From the NCBI GenBank assembly GCA_002914805.1, contig JXTB01000190.1, positions 285,023 to 349,022 of the forward strand: DNA of 64,000 nucleotides, in the 5' to 3' direction. The position numbers and the translations under genes were made by a program. Under the pieces are notes generated by a model that did not search any database, had not been told where the DNA came from, and saw only the letters and a program-made list of their open reading frames with translations. Every line of letters starts with the position of its first letter. The stretch's first letter is position 1. Of this stretch, positions 12,991 through 25,088 are shown one piece after another. This stretch comes from Parasponia andersonii (Eukaryota; Streptophyta; Magnoliopsida; Rosales; Cannabaceae).

Positions 12991-15900
12991 TCACACAAAA
13001 GACCAATTCATGAACATGAATGCCAAGCAATGATTCGAGTCCTCATCGTTGAGAACTTTCCATGCGACAGCCTGCTCATATGAGACTGCTCTTCCCATGC
13101 TCGACACGCATATCCCTGCTGGCAGATAAGCAAAACCCTGTGCAGTTTCAAAAGTGTTAGAATCTCCACAAGGTTACCTCACTCAGTTACCATGATGATT
13201 CAAGGTAAGCTAATTCTTAGTTCACCAGCGAAGAAGAACTTTAATCAGTATTATTATCATTATGCTATAAGCAGTCCCTTCTGATTTACCTGCTGCATGA
13301 TTTTGGAGAACTCTGAGCATAGAAACTTCCGACCGGCTTCGTCTAGAATCTTGTCGAGCATGATATCCTGAAGAGCCACAAGAGTTGTTTCAAGCATGTC
13401 AAGTCCAGCCTGGTTCGCAAAGGTGAAAACAGGAGATGCCTGCAATCAAAATTTTCACATCTGTGTTAACTATTCTAGTATATAAAGCGATGATTAGCTA
13501 TTTAAATAGTGTTGAATGGAGAGAAAAATAACTCCGATTACATATGAAATTAAAGTACTGTGGAAATTATTTTAGAAAGAGGAGTAAATACATTTGTTTT
13601 GACAGAGCAGCACATGATTGCATTGGAGTGGTGCCAGAGTCGCTTCAAAACAGCATCACCCGACGGGGAATCCACTTGAAAAATGTCTCCTCCAGTGTGT
13701 ATCCTGAAGCAGAAATGAAAAAAATAATTAATATGAAACACAATAACCGAGAATTTTCTTCTTGGATAAGTAAAATTTGATGCGTTATTTTTGGATATCA
13801 TAGTAAAGTCAAACCTGTAGCTTCGGCAAATCCACTGTGCCAAGGTAAGAGCTTCAGGAGATTGAGGAAGGGGTTTTGGTCCTAAGTGTGAGCTGAGCCG
13901 AGAGGGAGCAATAGCCATAGCAACCCTCTGAACAGACCCGACGACACTGCGCACGTACTGGCGAGCCATAGCAGCCACATTGTCTCGCGTGTGATTCTCA
14001 AAAGTGAACTGGAAGGCAATAGTCAGGACTGACCTAAGATTGTAACTATTTGGATTGGCTTCACTAGCTGGACGGGCACTTCCAGATCCTACTTCAAGAG
14101 TAGAAGCCAAATCCAGTGTGCGGGTAGCACCAGGCATATCCTGCAAAATGAAGGAAACAGGGGGAAGGGGAAAAAAAAAAAGCACAAAGAAACAGTTATT
14201 ATATCAATACCACAAAGATTTAGAAGTTGTGCTCACTAAACTTGTAATGGGGAAAAAAAAAAAATCAATATCTAAGTCCTTGGATTGGCCTGATTGTCCA
14301 AAATGCCCAAGATAAAAAGAAAAACACAACTGTAAATTTCTGAAGAGCATTTCCTATGTAAATTATTTCAATAAGCTGAGCTATCTAACTAACCGCTTTT
14401 GGATCCAATGGAATGACGCGGAAACCAGACGGTAATAATGGGGCTTCATCGGCAAAGGATTCATCAATTGGTGCAAAAACAAGCTGAGCACAGGAACCAA
14501 CTGCATTTTCATCAACACCACTGCACAGCTGTCCAAAATAGATTCCAGGAAAATCAGGTTAGAAAATAAAACCACAATAGTAACTACATATTTCAAACTT
14601 CAATGAATAAAAGAAACAATTTCTCGCGTAGTATAGTATAGAAATATTAACCTGTAACAAGTACATATCCCGTGCCAAAGCAACCTCTTCAGGAGAGAAA
14701 GCATGGCCCTCCAACCGAACCACCTCAAGAAACTGCATTAGTTACAGAAGGTAAACTTTAGACACCTAATTATTATCTGTAAGCAGAGGAGAAACAAGTT
14801 CATTGAGTGGTCAGGTTATTACCTCCTCATGCTCCACTGTGTGCGCAAGAGGTAAAATGACCTGGCTACTAGGAAAGCCACCAGGTCTTGCACAAGGAAT
14901 GGCATAAGGACTAGCTTTAAGACACGAAGCAGAGTAGGCATCAACCCCATAGTCAGCCCACTCGGATCGATGCTCCCTCAGAAAACGAACAAGCAAAGCT
15001 GGGGGAACATTCTGATTCACAACATAAATGTAAACATCTAGACAAAGCTTATAGAAGTGAAGCGAGAAATCATTCTATTTGATATTTCTAAAATAAAATT
15101 ACCTGAAGCAGCATTGATGCCTTGGCACACAGCACCCCTCCAAAAGTCGGAAAAATCGATGCACTATATTGGGAGCCAAGAAATTTGTTTGAAGACGGAT
15201 TTACAACAATGGTTACGTCCTCCACACCATCGCTACCCAAAAGTGACCACCCATCATCCGCAAACCCATTAACAGCGTCGTTGAAACCCCTAAACCCAGT
15301 AGAAGAAACATCAGCCAAATGAGAAACATTACAACGCAAGGACAAGGAAAAAGCAAGGAAGTTGAATCAAATATCTAAATCGGTGGTCAGTCCATGCTGA
15401 CCAGGCACTTTCCAGCCTTCTGCTTTCTTAGTTTGAAGACCTTACCTGCAGAGTCTCTGACTAAATGTCCTCAAGACAGCAGGTTGACGGCCTCCACCAT
15501 ACTGTATTTCTCCACTACTTTCTTGAGCAATTTGTCGAATATGGCGCAAAGCCTAATGTAAGCATTAAGCAATACAAAGATAAAACATAAAGTAGAAAGG
15601 GATAATGACTACAGAAAAAGCCAATTGGAAAGGAAAAAAACATCCATAGAGTACTTGAGTATACTCACAGCGATAGTCATTTTCTGAGCAAGAATTTTGG
15701 ACGATTCATAGAGTGGCCTGAGAACTTCGGGAACGCTCCAAGCCTGAAAAACCAATCAAGTTCTTTATTTATAACAAAAATGGAATAACATACTCAGGTA
15801 TTGATCATTAAAATGGATTTAGTACTCACATCTAAATCAACATGATCAACAATGTGAATAATAGAGCCACCACCCTCACAAGGTCGGATTAGCAATCCAC

Positions 15901-18900
15901 TAGGGAGCATTTCTACCCTGACAAAACATGAAGATGGAGGGCCAGCTGGGCCACCAGTAGTAGTCGTCAAGGACCTCTCACATATCTGCAAAATTGAATT
16001 TTACGCAGTAAGCAATACTATAACCATTTAGTATGACTAAGACTTGGCTGCCATGGCTAAGATACAGCTGAATCACTAGGTACGTCAACAAGTTTGCCAA
16101 TCAATTAAATAACCGATAAAAGGACCAAAGAATGCAAAATAAAGTAAGAACAATGAACACATCTAAACCAAAAAGCCTTTTCAATAATGGAACTAAATGC
16201 TTAAAACAGTGCTTTGTATCATGTCCAAGGGGGAGAAAAAGAATTTCAGATGTAAATATTTATTGAGTTACCACAAGACTGTTATCTTCCAAACTAGTAG
16301 TATATCTCAGTGTCCAAAAGTCGCGTGCTGCTGCTAATGTTGTAGGTGCATATGTCTGGTGTGAAGAAATTTCATTAGAAAGAGAACAAGTTTATCATAT
16401 GTTATAGAAGAAAAACTTTTAAATAATTTAGTCATGAATTAACCTGCATATATACGAGCTCAATCGTCCCACCATTTCCTGTAGGAATAACACTCAATAC
16501 ATCAACACAACGGCAGTCGCGAAACCATGATGTACGATCTTTGAGAATCTCAGCGACCTACATTAAATTTTTTAAACACATATATTAGACTATGAAAAAA
16601 AAAGGGGATACTTCATTAGAGAGGGATATTTAAAAGAAACAAGAGGAGACAATCAGCAACAGATACAAGTACCTTTGTGGGCTCTAGGCTCACAAGACCG
16701 CAAGCTCGTGCTGCTACCCCACTACAGTTGCGGGAAACAGCAACGATACCAATAGAATCCGGACCAGGCTACAATATCATACTTCATAAATTAACCAAAA
16801 ACATCTTAACGCACAAACAACATTACATTGCTTCACTCAAAAAGGAAAAAAAATAATACATTCCATGCATCCGTGTGCATGTGTTAATGAAAAAATAATG
16901 GGCTTTAAGAATATACCTTCATCCCAATCATTTGGACCCAGTCGACAGCAGTTCCAGTAGCCTTGGACAGGAACTCTGCCAGGGTCTCCTCTGCTATTGC
17001 TAGGAGGCTGACATGTAAAACGTACATGAGCTACTTAAACCAAATATCAAATGAGCTATTAAAACAAACAATTATAGCAAAATTACTCACCCAGCTGGGT
17101 TGTTAGCATCCCTCTGGGGCTGCTGAGGTGTTGGGTTTTGCTGTTGTTGGTTTTGACCACTCATGACCACAGACTCACAACTATTGTCTGTGGTCGTCCC
17201 AGATGCCTGTTAAGAACAATAAGAGACTTCTTTCAATACAAAATATTTGCAACAGTACAAACCTCATTAAGTTCTTTAAAACACTAGCTAATGCAAAAAA
17301 ACAATGAGGCAAATTTTGCCTCAGAAGTTCAGATTATTCTTCCACGGTAAACAAAATAATTAGAAGAAGACTCTTGAGTGGCTTACAGTCTGCAGTTGAT
17401 TTCTCATATATCCGTTTTCATAAACCAAGTGGGAGACCTGCTTCTGTAAGCGATCATTCTCTTCCATCAACAGTTTGTTCATCGCAGTCAGCTTTCTATT
17501 GACTGTCTGGAGTCGAGAAGCTTCCTTCCTCTGCTTTTCTCGACATCTACATAAAGAACATCGAACAACATATTAGTTTAGACTTTAGAGAACCAGCCAT
17601 CAGTCAAATTTTAACGTTACTTTAAACCAATAGGCATGAGCACACTAAGGTGACAAGAACAACTGTCTGTCCCGATCAGGAAAAAATTCCCAGTGAAATT
17701 CGAATAAATTGGCAACATTACTGACAATGAGTTAACAAGTTGCTAACTTATTCAAATTTGACTTGTGCTTTAGTCCTAATCATAGTGAATCAAAATGCTC
17801 AAGGTAACAATAAGAGGTCCCAAATTGCCTCCTATATGCTGTCAGCACTATGAGAAAAAGAAACGGCACACTGCCTTAACAATGCAATCGCTATAACATA
17901 CCATTTTAGTACAAAGACGAGTAAGAGATCAGAAGAAACGACAAAGGTACAGCTGATCACTATGGATTTTAGGAAAAAGAAGCAGAAAGTTCAAGACTTG
18001 AGCGACCAAAGTTTTTATTTTTTAAAATTCACTCTCTGCATAAGGACAAATTAAGAGGAAAACACCATATCATAAACCCAGAAGAAAATGAGTCTGGTCA
18101 TTATCCTTTAACAAAAGGACCAAGTCAAGCCAAAGCATATTCTGGGAGACCTTGCACATTATTATTATTATTTTTGGAACTTTAACGTTACTCCAAATAC
18201 TACCATAAAATGAAAAACCTGGAACCAAATAATAGTTTCCCTTCTGAGAATAACAGAAACATTATTACATTATTAAACTCAAAATTGAAATAGAGAAGAA
18301 AATAAAATAGAATAAAGTAAAGGCATCCTAAAGCCACTAAATATGCTGTCTTTATCCTTCAATTAGACTTAAAAGTCATGACAAAAGAGAGAGGAAAAAA
18401 ACCCCTTTTCAGATGAAATTGTCAGACATTTAAAAACAAAAAGTTTTTTTCCTTAGGATATCCATAAATGAGCAGAGAAAGAAGGAACAAAGCTAACGAG
18501 GAGATAATTATAAAAAAATAAAGAAAAAAGGAAAAGGTAAGGAAATTAGAGAAAGGGATACTAAATATAAAATTAAAAAAGAATGCTGTTCACTCGAAAT
18601 GGACAAAAATTCATTTTCATTGAGCAAATAACACACAAGACAGGCTGCAAACGCAAAACCCAAAACTCACACGCATTAAAAGAAAATCTCTTGAAACTTA
18701 CAAAGTAATCTAGAGAATAGAATATTGCATAAAATAGTAAAGATGACATCGATATTAGTACAGAAATAAAAATAAAAAGATAACTTTTGATTCCAGAAGA
18801 ACCATTGCTTTCCTCAAAAGACAAAGAGCTATTAAATAAGAATGGAGCGTGGGAAACAAAACCCACATTCCAAAAAACTTCACAAGCAAAATAGAAAATG

Positions 18901-19505
18901 AAAGAATTTATTTCGGTCTACCCAACAGAAGAACAGACCCATTATTTGATTGCTCACTTTATTTTTAAAATAAGATCAAAAGAAGAATAAAAACAAGAAA
19001 TTTGAGGTACCCCAAGTGATAAACATGATCAAACTGCTATAAATCACAATAATAAACTGAGACTTCAGAAAAAGACGAGAGAATGAAACTAGAGAAGTAG
19101 AAAACACCTGAAAGGATGAAAACCCCCCCCCCCCCCCCAAAATACCAAAACTTGGAACAAAGAAAGAGCTTGAGACGGAAATGATTGACCTTGTGTTTGA
19201 ATAACTCTTAGCCAAAAAAGAAATACGAGTCATTATAATCTATATGTTTATATACATTTACATATATATACAATATACCTGCGGTTCTGAAACCAGACTT
19301 TGATCTGTTTAGGTTCAATATTAGAGAGAATAGGACACTCCCTAATGAGCTGCTGCCTTCTCAAGGAGCTAGGCTTTGGACATTCCAAGTATACCCTCTC
19401 CAAGGCCTCAACTTGCTCCGGTGTATACCTCACGTACTTACTTGTATCCATTTGCTTATTATTAATACTATTTGTTGATGAGTCTTTGTGCATCACAAGC
19501 GCCAT
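12991..19505 (-). CDS. Class III HD-Zip transcription factor, PHABULOSA/PHAVOLUTA type
   Basis: Eighteen coding exons (minus strand): 19505-19279, 17546-17387, 17206-17091, 17007-16917, 16768-16673, 16557-16444, 16355-16272, 15985-15830, 15743-15669, 15552-15446, 15289-15103, 15011-14823, 14732-14652, 14528-14394, 14140-13815, 13703-13592, 13439-13290 and 13137-12991. They sum to 2553 nt (850 aa), all GT-AG and phase-consistent. Domains in order: homeodomain about 23-83 (IKVWFQNRR at 68-76), overlapping leucine zipper to about 130, START domain from about 165 (LLAIAEETLAEFLSKATGTA), the HD-SAD region, and a C-terminal MEKHLA domain ending MFMNWSFV. PHB/PHV assignment rests on SEWADYGVDAY, PCARPGGFPSSQVILPLA and SVLTIAFQFTFENHTRD, which fit PHB rather than REV or ATHB8/15. 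Family role: nuclear DNA-binding factor for adaxial leaf polarity, shoot meristem and vascular patterning, repressed by miR165/166. The ATG at 19505 is the first in frame. Confidence 0.97.
16759..16927 (-). promoter_or_regulatory. miR165/166 target site split by an intron
   Basis: Minus-strand exon 4 ends with TTGGGATGAAG (plus 16917-16927) and exon 5 begins CCTGGTCCGG (plus 16759-16768). The intron lies between, plus 16769-16916. Splicing creates TTGGGATGAAGCCTGGTCCGG, the START-domain codons (I)GMKPGP and the miR165/166 complementary site of HD-Zip III mRNAs. Against perfect complementarity I see mismatches only at the two miRNA 3'-end positions, one internal A/G difference and the last base. 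The unspliced pre-mRNA therefore lacks an intact site. Confidence 0.95.
17547..19278 (-). other. Long first coding intron of the PHB-like gene (1732 nt)
   Basis: It separates the homeodomain exon from the exon beginning in the last helix/zipper (CREKQRKEA). It has a GT donor at 19278-19277 and an AG acceptor at 17548-17547. It contains an 18-base poly-C run (G on the coding strand) at about 19122-19138 and several poly-A/T tracts; no internal gene is seen. Confidence 0.85.
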
Positions 19506-20040
19506 GCAACGATGTGTCAACCCCCAAAAACCAGAACTAAGCTAAAAACCCATTAAAGAAAAACAGAGAAAAATAGCTTTAGAATGAGCAAATCAAAGAC
19601 CAAAGAAGAAAAAACCAGAAAAGCTTTTGGACCAAAAATGAGAGATTTATACTTAGAGAGTTTTGAGTTTTTTGTTGTTGTTCTTGTTCTTCTTCCTCTG
19701 TGTTGTTTTTCTCAAGGGGTAGGCTCTCTCCACCAAGAGAGCCTCCGCTCTCCTTCATCAGCTACCTCTTGTTTCACTCTTTCTCTCTCTAGAAAACTCA
19801 GAACCCAAGTAAGGAGGGAGAGAGAGGGGTCGTGGTACAATGTTTGAACAGTGATGGTGGAAACTGGAGAAGGGTATGTATGTCCCTGTTTGATGGTCTT
19901 TTTCTCAGACGCCAATCTCGATAAATTTTCTAGACAGCAACCCACAGAAAGAGATAGAGATAGAGAGAGAAAATTAAAAATATATAGAGAGAGAGAGTGC
20001 TTAATGTTTCTTTGTTTGTGGCTTTGTATGTGACAGAGAA
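19506..20040 (-). promoter_or_regulatory. CT-rich 5' leader of the PHB-like gene (probable)
   Basis: The minus-strand sequence before the ATG is CT-rich with several CTCTCTCT blocks (plus GAGA near 19822 and 19990), a composition common in long plant 5' leaders. No TATA box can be assigned confidently, so the upstream limit is approximate. Confidence 0.45.
19579..19758 (-). promoter_or_regulatory. Upstream ORF in the PHB-like leader (59 codons)
   Basis: On the minus strand, ATG at 19758-19756 opens a 59-residue frame starting MKESGGSLGGESLP, with a Glu/Gln-rich middle and a hydrophobic Trp/Phe/Leu-rich end, closed by TAA at 19581-19579. It ends 73 bases before the main ATG and does not overlap it. 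A second tiny uORF (ATG GGT TTT TAG) sits at 19553-19542. If the transcript starts upstream, both would precede the main ORF and could lower its translation; this is inferred, not shown. Confidence 0.5.
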
Positions 20041-22330
20041 ATCAAACAGAAAAAAAAAAGTAAAATTTATAAACAAACAAAAAAGTCCAATGGCAAATGA
20101 AAAGCCAGGTGGCTAATCCATTGTTCTGCTCTGTCATTTTTTTTTTTCCTTTTTCTGGGTTTTTCTTTTTCTCAAAGATTAATAAGAAAAAGTGTACGCT
20201 TTTATATGTATGTGTACATGATGTAATAATATAAACATATTCTCTCTATAACTGTGTGATGTGAAAATTGAAAGAGAAAAGAAAGAGAAGAATAAATATG
20301 AGCCTCTCTGCCATACTCAGACAGAGACCCCAGAGGCCAGAGACAGAGGAGACGTTTTATTGACTATTGACACACCCCACCAAAATTTTTTAAAAAAAGT
20401 AAAAATAATATTAGACAAAAGTACTGTCCAATTTCGCACTCTCTATAATGGTTACAGTTACAGTACTATTTTGTTTTGATGCACATGCATTGTGTGTTCA
20501 TGTGCATGCATGTATGGATACAAAAGATAACATCATAACACGAGTATATATATACATATATGTAGATGTATGTGAGAGTATAGGAGTGCAGGAAGTGTGC
20601 ATGGGAGTCGTGAAGGCTGAGGAGAAATGGACAAAAGTAATGTTGTAATGCTTTGCTTTACTGGGTAGTGTGGTGGTACTGGTATACGCCTCGTTACCAC
20701 ATGAAACGGGTCTGGCCCGGATCCGGACCCGCTTTTCTCCTAGTTAAGTGGGATTTTGTCTAGTGGGCTTGCTGAGCTTTGGTCATCAACTTTGGATTTC
20801 TAGGACTTACCCACTTTCTTTTTCTTGCTAACGTGGGCACATATATCCACTTTAAGGTTGAGTTTGAAAAATAATGTTTCGAGGACCTTCGTACTACTGG
20901 TCTCAAATAAATAAATAAAAGATAAATTGAAAAAAACAATTAATATTCTCTAATTTAAATCTTAAAATTTTAGCTCTATAAAATAATATATTGATATTAT
21001 ATTTGAAAATTAATAGATTGTATGATTTTTTTTTTGACCAATTTTAATAACAAAAAAATAATAATATTTTTTATTAAAACTACATTAATCATCATTATTC
21101 TATTTAATTTTGAGAATATTATTATTTTTATCAGTTAAAGTTATTTAAAAAGTCAACTCAGATTATTAATTTTTAGAAATTTTTAACCTCGTAGTATTAT
21201 TTTTGTAAAATTTTAATTTCAGAATTTAAATTATAGAACACTCAAACTTCACGTTATTTTTTCACAATTTATCTGTAAATAAATCACAAAAAAGATAATA
21301 TGTTACGCTGCTGGCATTTACCATAATTCTATATGTAAATAAGATTTATATTTCAATACAAAAGTGTCTGCAAATTACTAGTCCGATTAGTTACATATGC
21401 ATGCAAGGTTCAAGCATAAAGTTTGAATCATACACTTAAAAAAATGTATAAATTAGTCTCACATGGTGGGATATGATGGATGTAAACTGAATTCAAAAAT
21501 GTATAAATTAGTCTCACATGGTGGGATATGATGTATGTAAACTGAATTCGAGTCAATAAAAATTTTAACAACGCAAAAAGGGAAATGAGAGGGATCCAAG
21601 TTCAAATTATTCTATAGTTTTGTCAAAAAAAAGAGAAGAAAAATTTAACGGAGATTATTAAATATTTTTATTTTTTCATTTTAAATTTCTTTATTGTTAT
21701 TAACCATATGTTGTCGTTCGTAGTCAAATGTAAAAATATGTCTCAGTTAACCAAATTATAGAGTTAAAGAGTGCCCACATATGCGGTGATACTCTACTCA
21801 CTATTTCAGTACCATAATAGTAAACAATGTTTCTGTTGGGGATAATATCGCATGTTCTTATGTTTTGCTCCTAAAATGAGTGTATATATACTAAGGGGAA
21901 ATTCAGTAAACAATTGAGGCTAGTTAAAGTTGCTTGTTAAATCAAGTGCTATAATTAAGTAGATTTCAGAAATGGTCGGTGAGTTCAGCCAAAATAAAAA
22001 AAGAAAAAAAATAATAACAGAAATAGTCAATCTTGTTAGAAGCATAACAATAATATGTACATGCTTAAAAGGATGTTTGCCATGACTACTTGCTCACTTC
22101 TGTTTTCTCAACTTTTTTTTCCTCTTCATAATTTAGTAATAACTTTTTAGTTATAACTAAAATTTGATTGTGACTAAATTAAAAATAACATTTTATGACA
22201 AATTATCACCAATTTTTTTAGTTACAACTTTTTATCAAACTAATAAAATTAGTTGTGACTAAAATTACATTTAATTAACGTAAATTTTTTTTTGAAGTGT
22301 GTGATAAGAAATTTAAACTACTCACAGTTA
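20041..22330. other. Upstream region of the PHB-like gene and intergenic DNA
   Basis: The first several hundred bases are presumably the promoter of the minus-strand PHB-like gene; a GC-rich patch at 20690-20745 contains the palindrome CCGGATCCGG. Beyond about 20.9 kb the DNA is AT-rich intergenic sequence. The tandem duplication at 21441-21550 is the only clear structure. Confidence 0.45.
21441..21550. repeat. 55-bp tandem duplication
   Basis: The unit beginning aaaatgtataaattagtctc at 21441-21495 is repeated at 21496-21550, with a g/t difference visible (gatggatg against gatgtatg). Confidence 0.9.
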
Positions 22331-22338
22331 GGAGAGGA

Positions 22339-22668
22339 TCGACTTTTTTTTTGAGAAAAAAAAATATTCGGGGTGATCTACCTCACATTCTTCTCCAAAT
22401 CTACCCTTTATTAAAGGCTCAATCAGGACCACCAGATAGACTGATAGTTCATCATGGTTCTTGTGATCTAATCAGCTATAAAAAACAGAAGTATTCTACT
22501 AGACATCGACCCACACATTAGTGGGTCAATCATGCACTGAGAAGCAGAAAAACACTCTTACGCCTAGTTCACACGGCATCCCACACCTACGAGTGCTCGA
22601 ACTCTTGATCTCATAGATACCAGACCTCTAAGTAGGCATGCTACTACCAAGCCATACCACCGGTGGTA
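22339..22668 (-). mobile_element. tRNA-derived SINE with candidate target duplication
   Basis: On the minus strand an A-box-like TGGCTTGGTAG (plus 22644-22654) is followed about 41 bases later by a B-box-like AGTTCGAGCAC (plus 22593-22603). The body then runs to an A/T-rich end at about 22340-22365. The hexamer agagga flanks both ends (22333-22338 and 22669-22674), a plausible short target-site duplication. It is not a tRNA gene, since no matching acceptor or anticodon arms are seen. Confidence 0.7.
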
Positions 22669-22679
22669 AGAGGACGTAT

Positions 22680-23350
22680 TTTCATATCATCTTTCTTTTT
22701 AAACAATTGTTCTCTAAAAGTGATAATTATTATATTCTCTAATTTATTGATACTATTATAGTTGCCATACACCAAATGAAGCGAATATATCCCTAAACAA
22801 TAAAAAACAAAAAAAGATGCGAATGTACTACCAATCTACCATGTAACTTGTCAATATAAGTGTGTGACTAAAATGATTGTCCAATAACAACTTCAAATCA
22901 GAAAACAAGGGGAAAAAATGAATGTGGACAAATACATAGTACTTAAAAAAAAAAAGACGCACACATAATAATATGTGTTTGAAAGTTAAATTCGTTATAG
23001 AATTGACTAGAATAATTCGGTAAAAACTCATGAAATTTGGGATGTTTGTGGAGGAAAACTCAACAAGACTCGAGTGAAGCAGACAGATGTCATAACACTA
23101 TAATTTTTTTTGTTTGTAATATAAATGGGATTTGCTGAGCTTGAATTTATTTGCAATAAACCACAAATGGGGCATTGTGGGGCGTTACTTAAGGGTCAAT
23201 AGTTTAATTTTGATCCATAATACTATTTAGATCCATAGATAAGATTTGGTCATGCAACAAACTAGGGATAAAAAATAACTAGCTTATTAACTTTTATATG
23301 TGCATTAGAAGCCACATAAACACAGTTTATAGGAATTCATACTTTAGTTC
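22680..23350. other. AT-rich intergenic stretch
   Basis: No gene or clear element. ORFs here are short and low-complexity. Confidence 0.6.
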
Positions 23351-23353
23351 ATA

Positions 23354-24575
23354 GGTTACAATATGGTTCAAAAATATAACATTTTTTAATGGAAATAAGA
23401 ATATGATATTATTAAAGGAGATTAACAACTACTAATATCTTTGCAATAATATATTCACAATTACATTTTTATGTTTTTTTTCTATCACTAGATCCATGTC
23501 GATTACTATGCATAAACAATGAGGCAGGTATTCCAAAGATATCTTGTCTTAGAAGTGTGCAAAAAACTCTTTAACTCGACCAACCAGAATAACCCGAACT
23601 CGACTAAACCGATCAAAAAGAAACCTGAGTTGAATTTGGGTTAATAAATGTCAACCCAAAGTTACAATTGTTGGGTTGGATGGTTTTGACAACCAGCCCA
23701 ATATAACTCAACCCAACCGAATAAGATTTATTCTTATTTTTTAATTTATTTTTAAATGTATATTATATAAAAGTTAAAAAATTAGGAAAAATAGTAAAAA
23801 AAATATTAAAATTATACTTATAAATACTAAGTCAGGTTAACCCGACCTACTTGACCAAATTATTGGTCGAGTTATAAATTCAAAATTCTAAAATTAGACG
23901 GGTTTCGGGTTGCTAAAATGCAATCCAAAATGGATTACAATATGATTCTAAATTTAACATTTTTTAATGGAAATAAGAATATGATATTATTAAGGAAGAT
24001 CAGCAACTACTAATATCTTTATAACAATATATTCACAATTATATTCTCATATTTTTTTCTGTCACTAGATCTATGTCGACTATTGTGCATAACAGATGAG
24101 GCAAGTATTCAAAAGATATCTTATCTTAGGGATATGCAAAAAACTCTTTAACCTGACCAACTTGAATAATCCGAACTCGACTAACCCAATTAAAAGGTAA
24201 CCCAAGTTGAATTTAGGCTACTAAATGTTAATCCGAAATTACAATGGTCGGGTTCGATGGTTTTGACAACTAGTTCAATATAACCTAACCCAACCGAATA
24301 AGATTTATTCTTATTTTTAAATTTATTTTAAAATATATATTATATAAAAGTCAAAAAATTAGGGAAAATAGAAAAAAAAAAAACTAAAATTATACTTATA
24401 AATACTAAGTCAGGTTATCTTGACCTACCCGACCAAATTATTGGTCGAGTTATAAATTTAAAATTATAAAATTTGATGGGTTTCGGGTTGCTATAATGCA
24501 ATCTAAAATTGATTGAGTGGGTTGGGTGGACGGGTTAGTTGATTCAACTCGATAAATGCCCAGCCCCATCTCTAA
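23354..24575. repeat. Duplicated ~570-bp repeat, hAT-like
   Basis: Copy 1 (about 23354-23925) and copy 2 (about 23931-24575) align along their length, for example acattttttaatggaaataa at 23389 and 23957. Both carry CGGGTT/AACCCG-rich sequence. Copy 2 starts a block at about 24129 with tagggatatgcaaaa and ends with tgcccagccccatctcta, resembling the TAGGG(A/G)TG-GCA terminal inverted repeats of non-autonomous hAT elements. Copy 1 lacks the last part. No coding capacity is visible and no 8-bp target duplication was found. Confidence 0.5.
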
Positions 24576-25088
24576 TAAAGTGATGAGGTAAAATATATTT
24601 TCTCATCGTTTAAATTTAAACAATGAGAATGCATTATTTTTTTCGTGATTTAAAAACCAATATGAAAAGTCAAGTAATAGTACAAATTTTGTTTAAAATT
24701 TGAACTCCTTCTTACCTTTTCAAAAATTTTGAATTTCCTCTCTTTTTTTTCTTTTTTTTTTTTAATATTTGTACCCTTTTTATCTTCTTTTTTCTCCTTT
24801 CTATATTATTTCTCATTTTTATTTTATTTTTCTTTTTCCCATTCATCTTTATCTTCCTCTTCCTTTTTTTATTTTCTCCCTTTTTTTTTTCCCTCCATCT
24901 TTAACAAAAAACTCTTTAAGTTATATTTTCAAATAGTGTAGGAATAGAGAAGTGACCAAAATAGCTGTAGTTAGAATCATAGCCAAATCAAGCTACGACA
25001 AAGGATAATTAAAAAAAAAAATAATAATTAAAATTTTTTTGGTTCACTTTTCATGTTGGTTTTAAACCGACGTGAAAAGTTATACAAG
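24576..25088. other. Low-complexity DNA left of the solo LTR, CACTA-like motifs
   Basis: Contains a poly-T/C tract at about 24735-24895, which produces a spurious Ser/Phe ORF. It also has short palindromic blocks such as ggttttaaaccgacgtgaaa near 25058-25077. A related block and a TAGTG end occur at 27530-27700, so the solo LTR may sit inside a non-autonomous CACTA-like element. This is tentative. Confidence 0.35.

Noticed and set aside
19712-19945. 77-codon ORF in the PHB-like leader
   Set aside because: It opens with GTG, not ATG; only the ATG-started frame at 19758-19579 is kept as a uORF.
24729-24941. Ser/Phe-rich ORF
   Set aside because: Translation of a T/C low-complexity tract.
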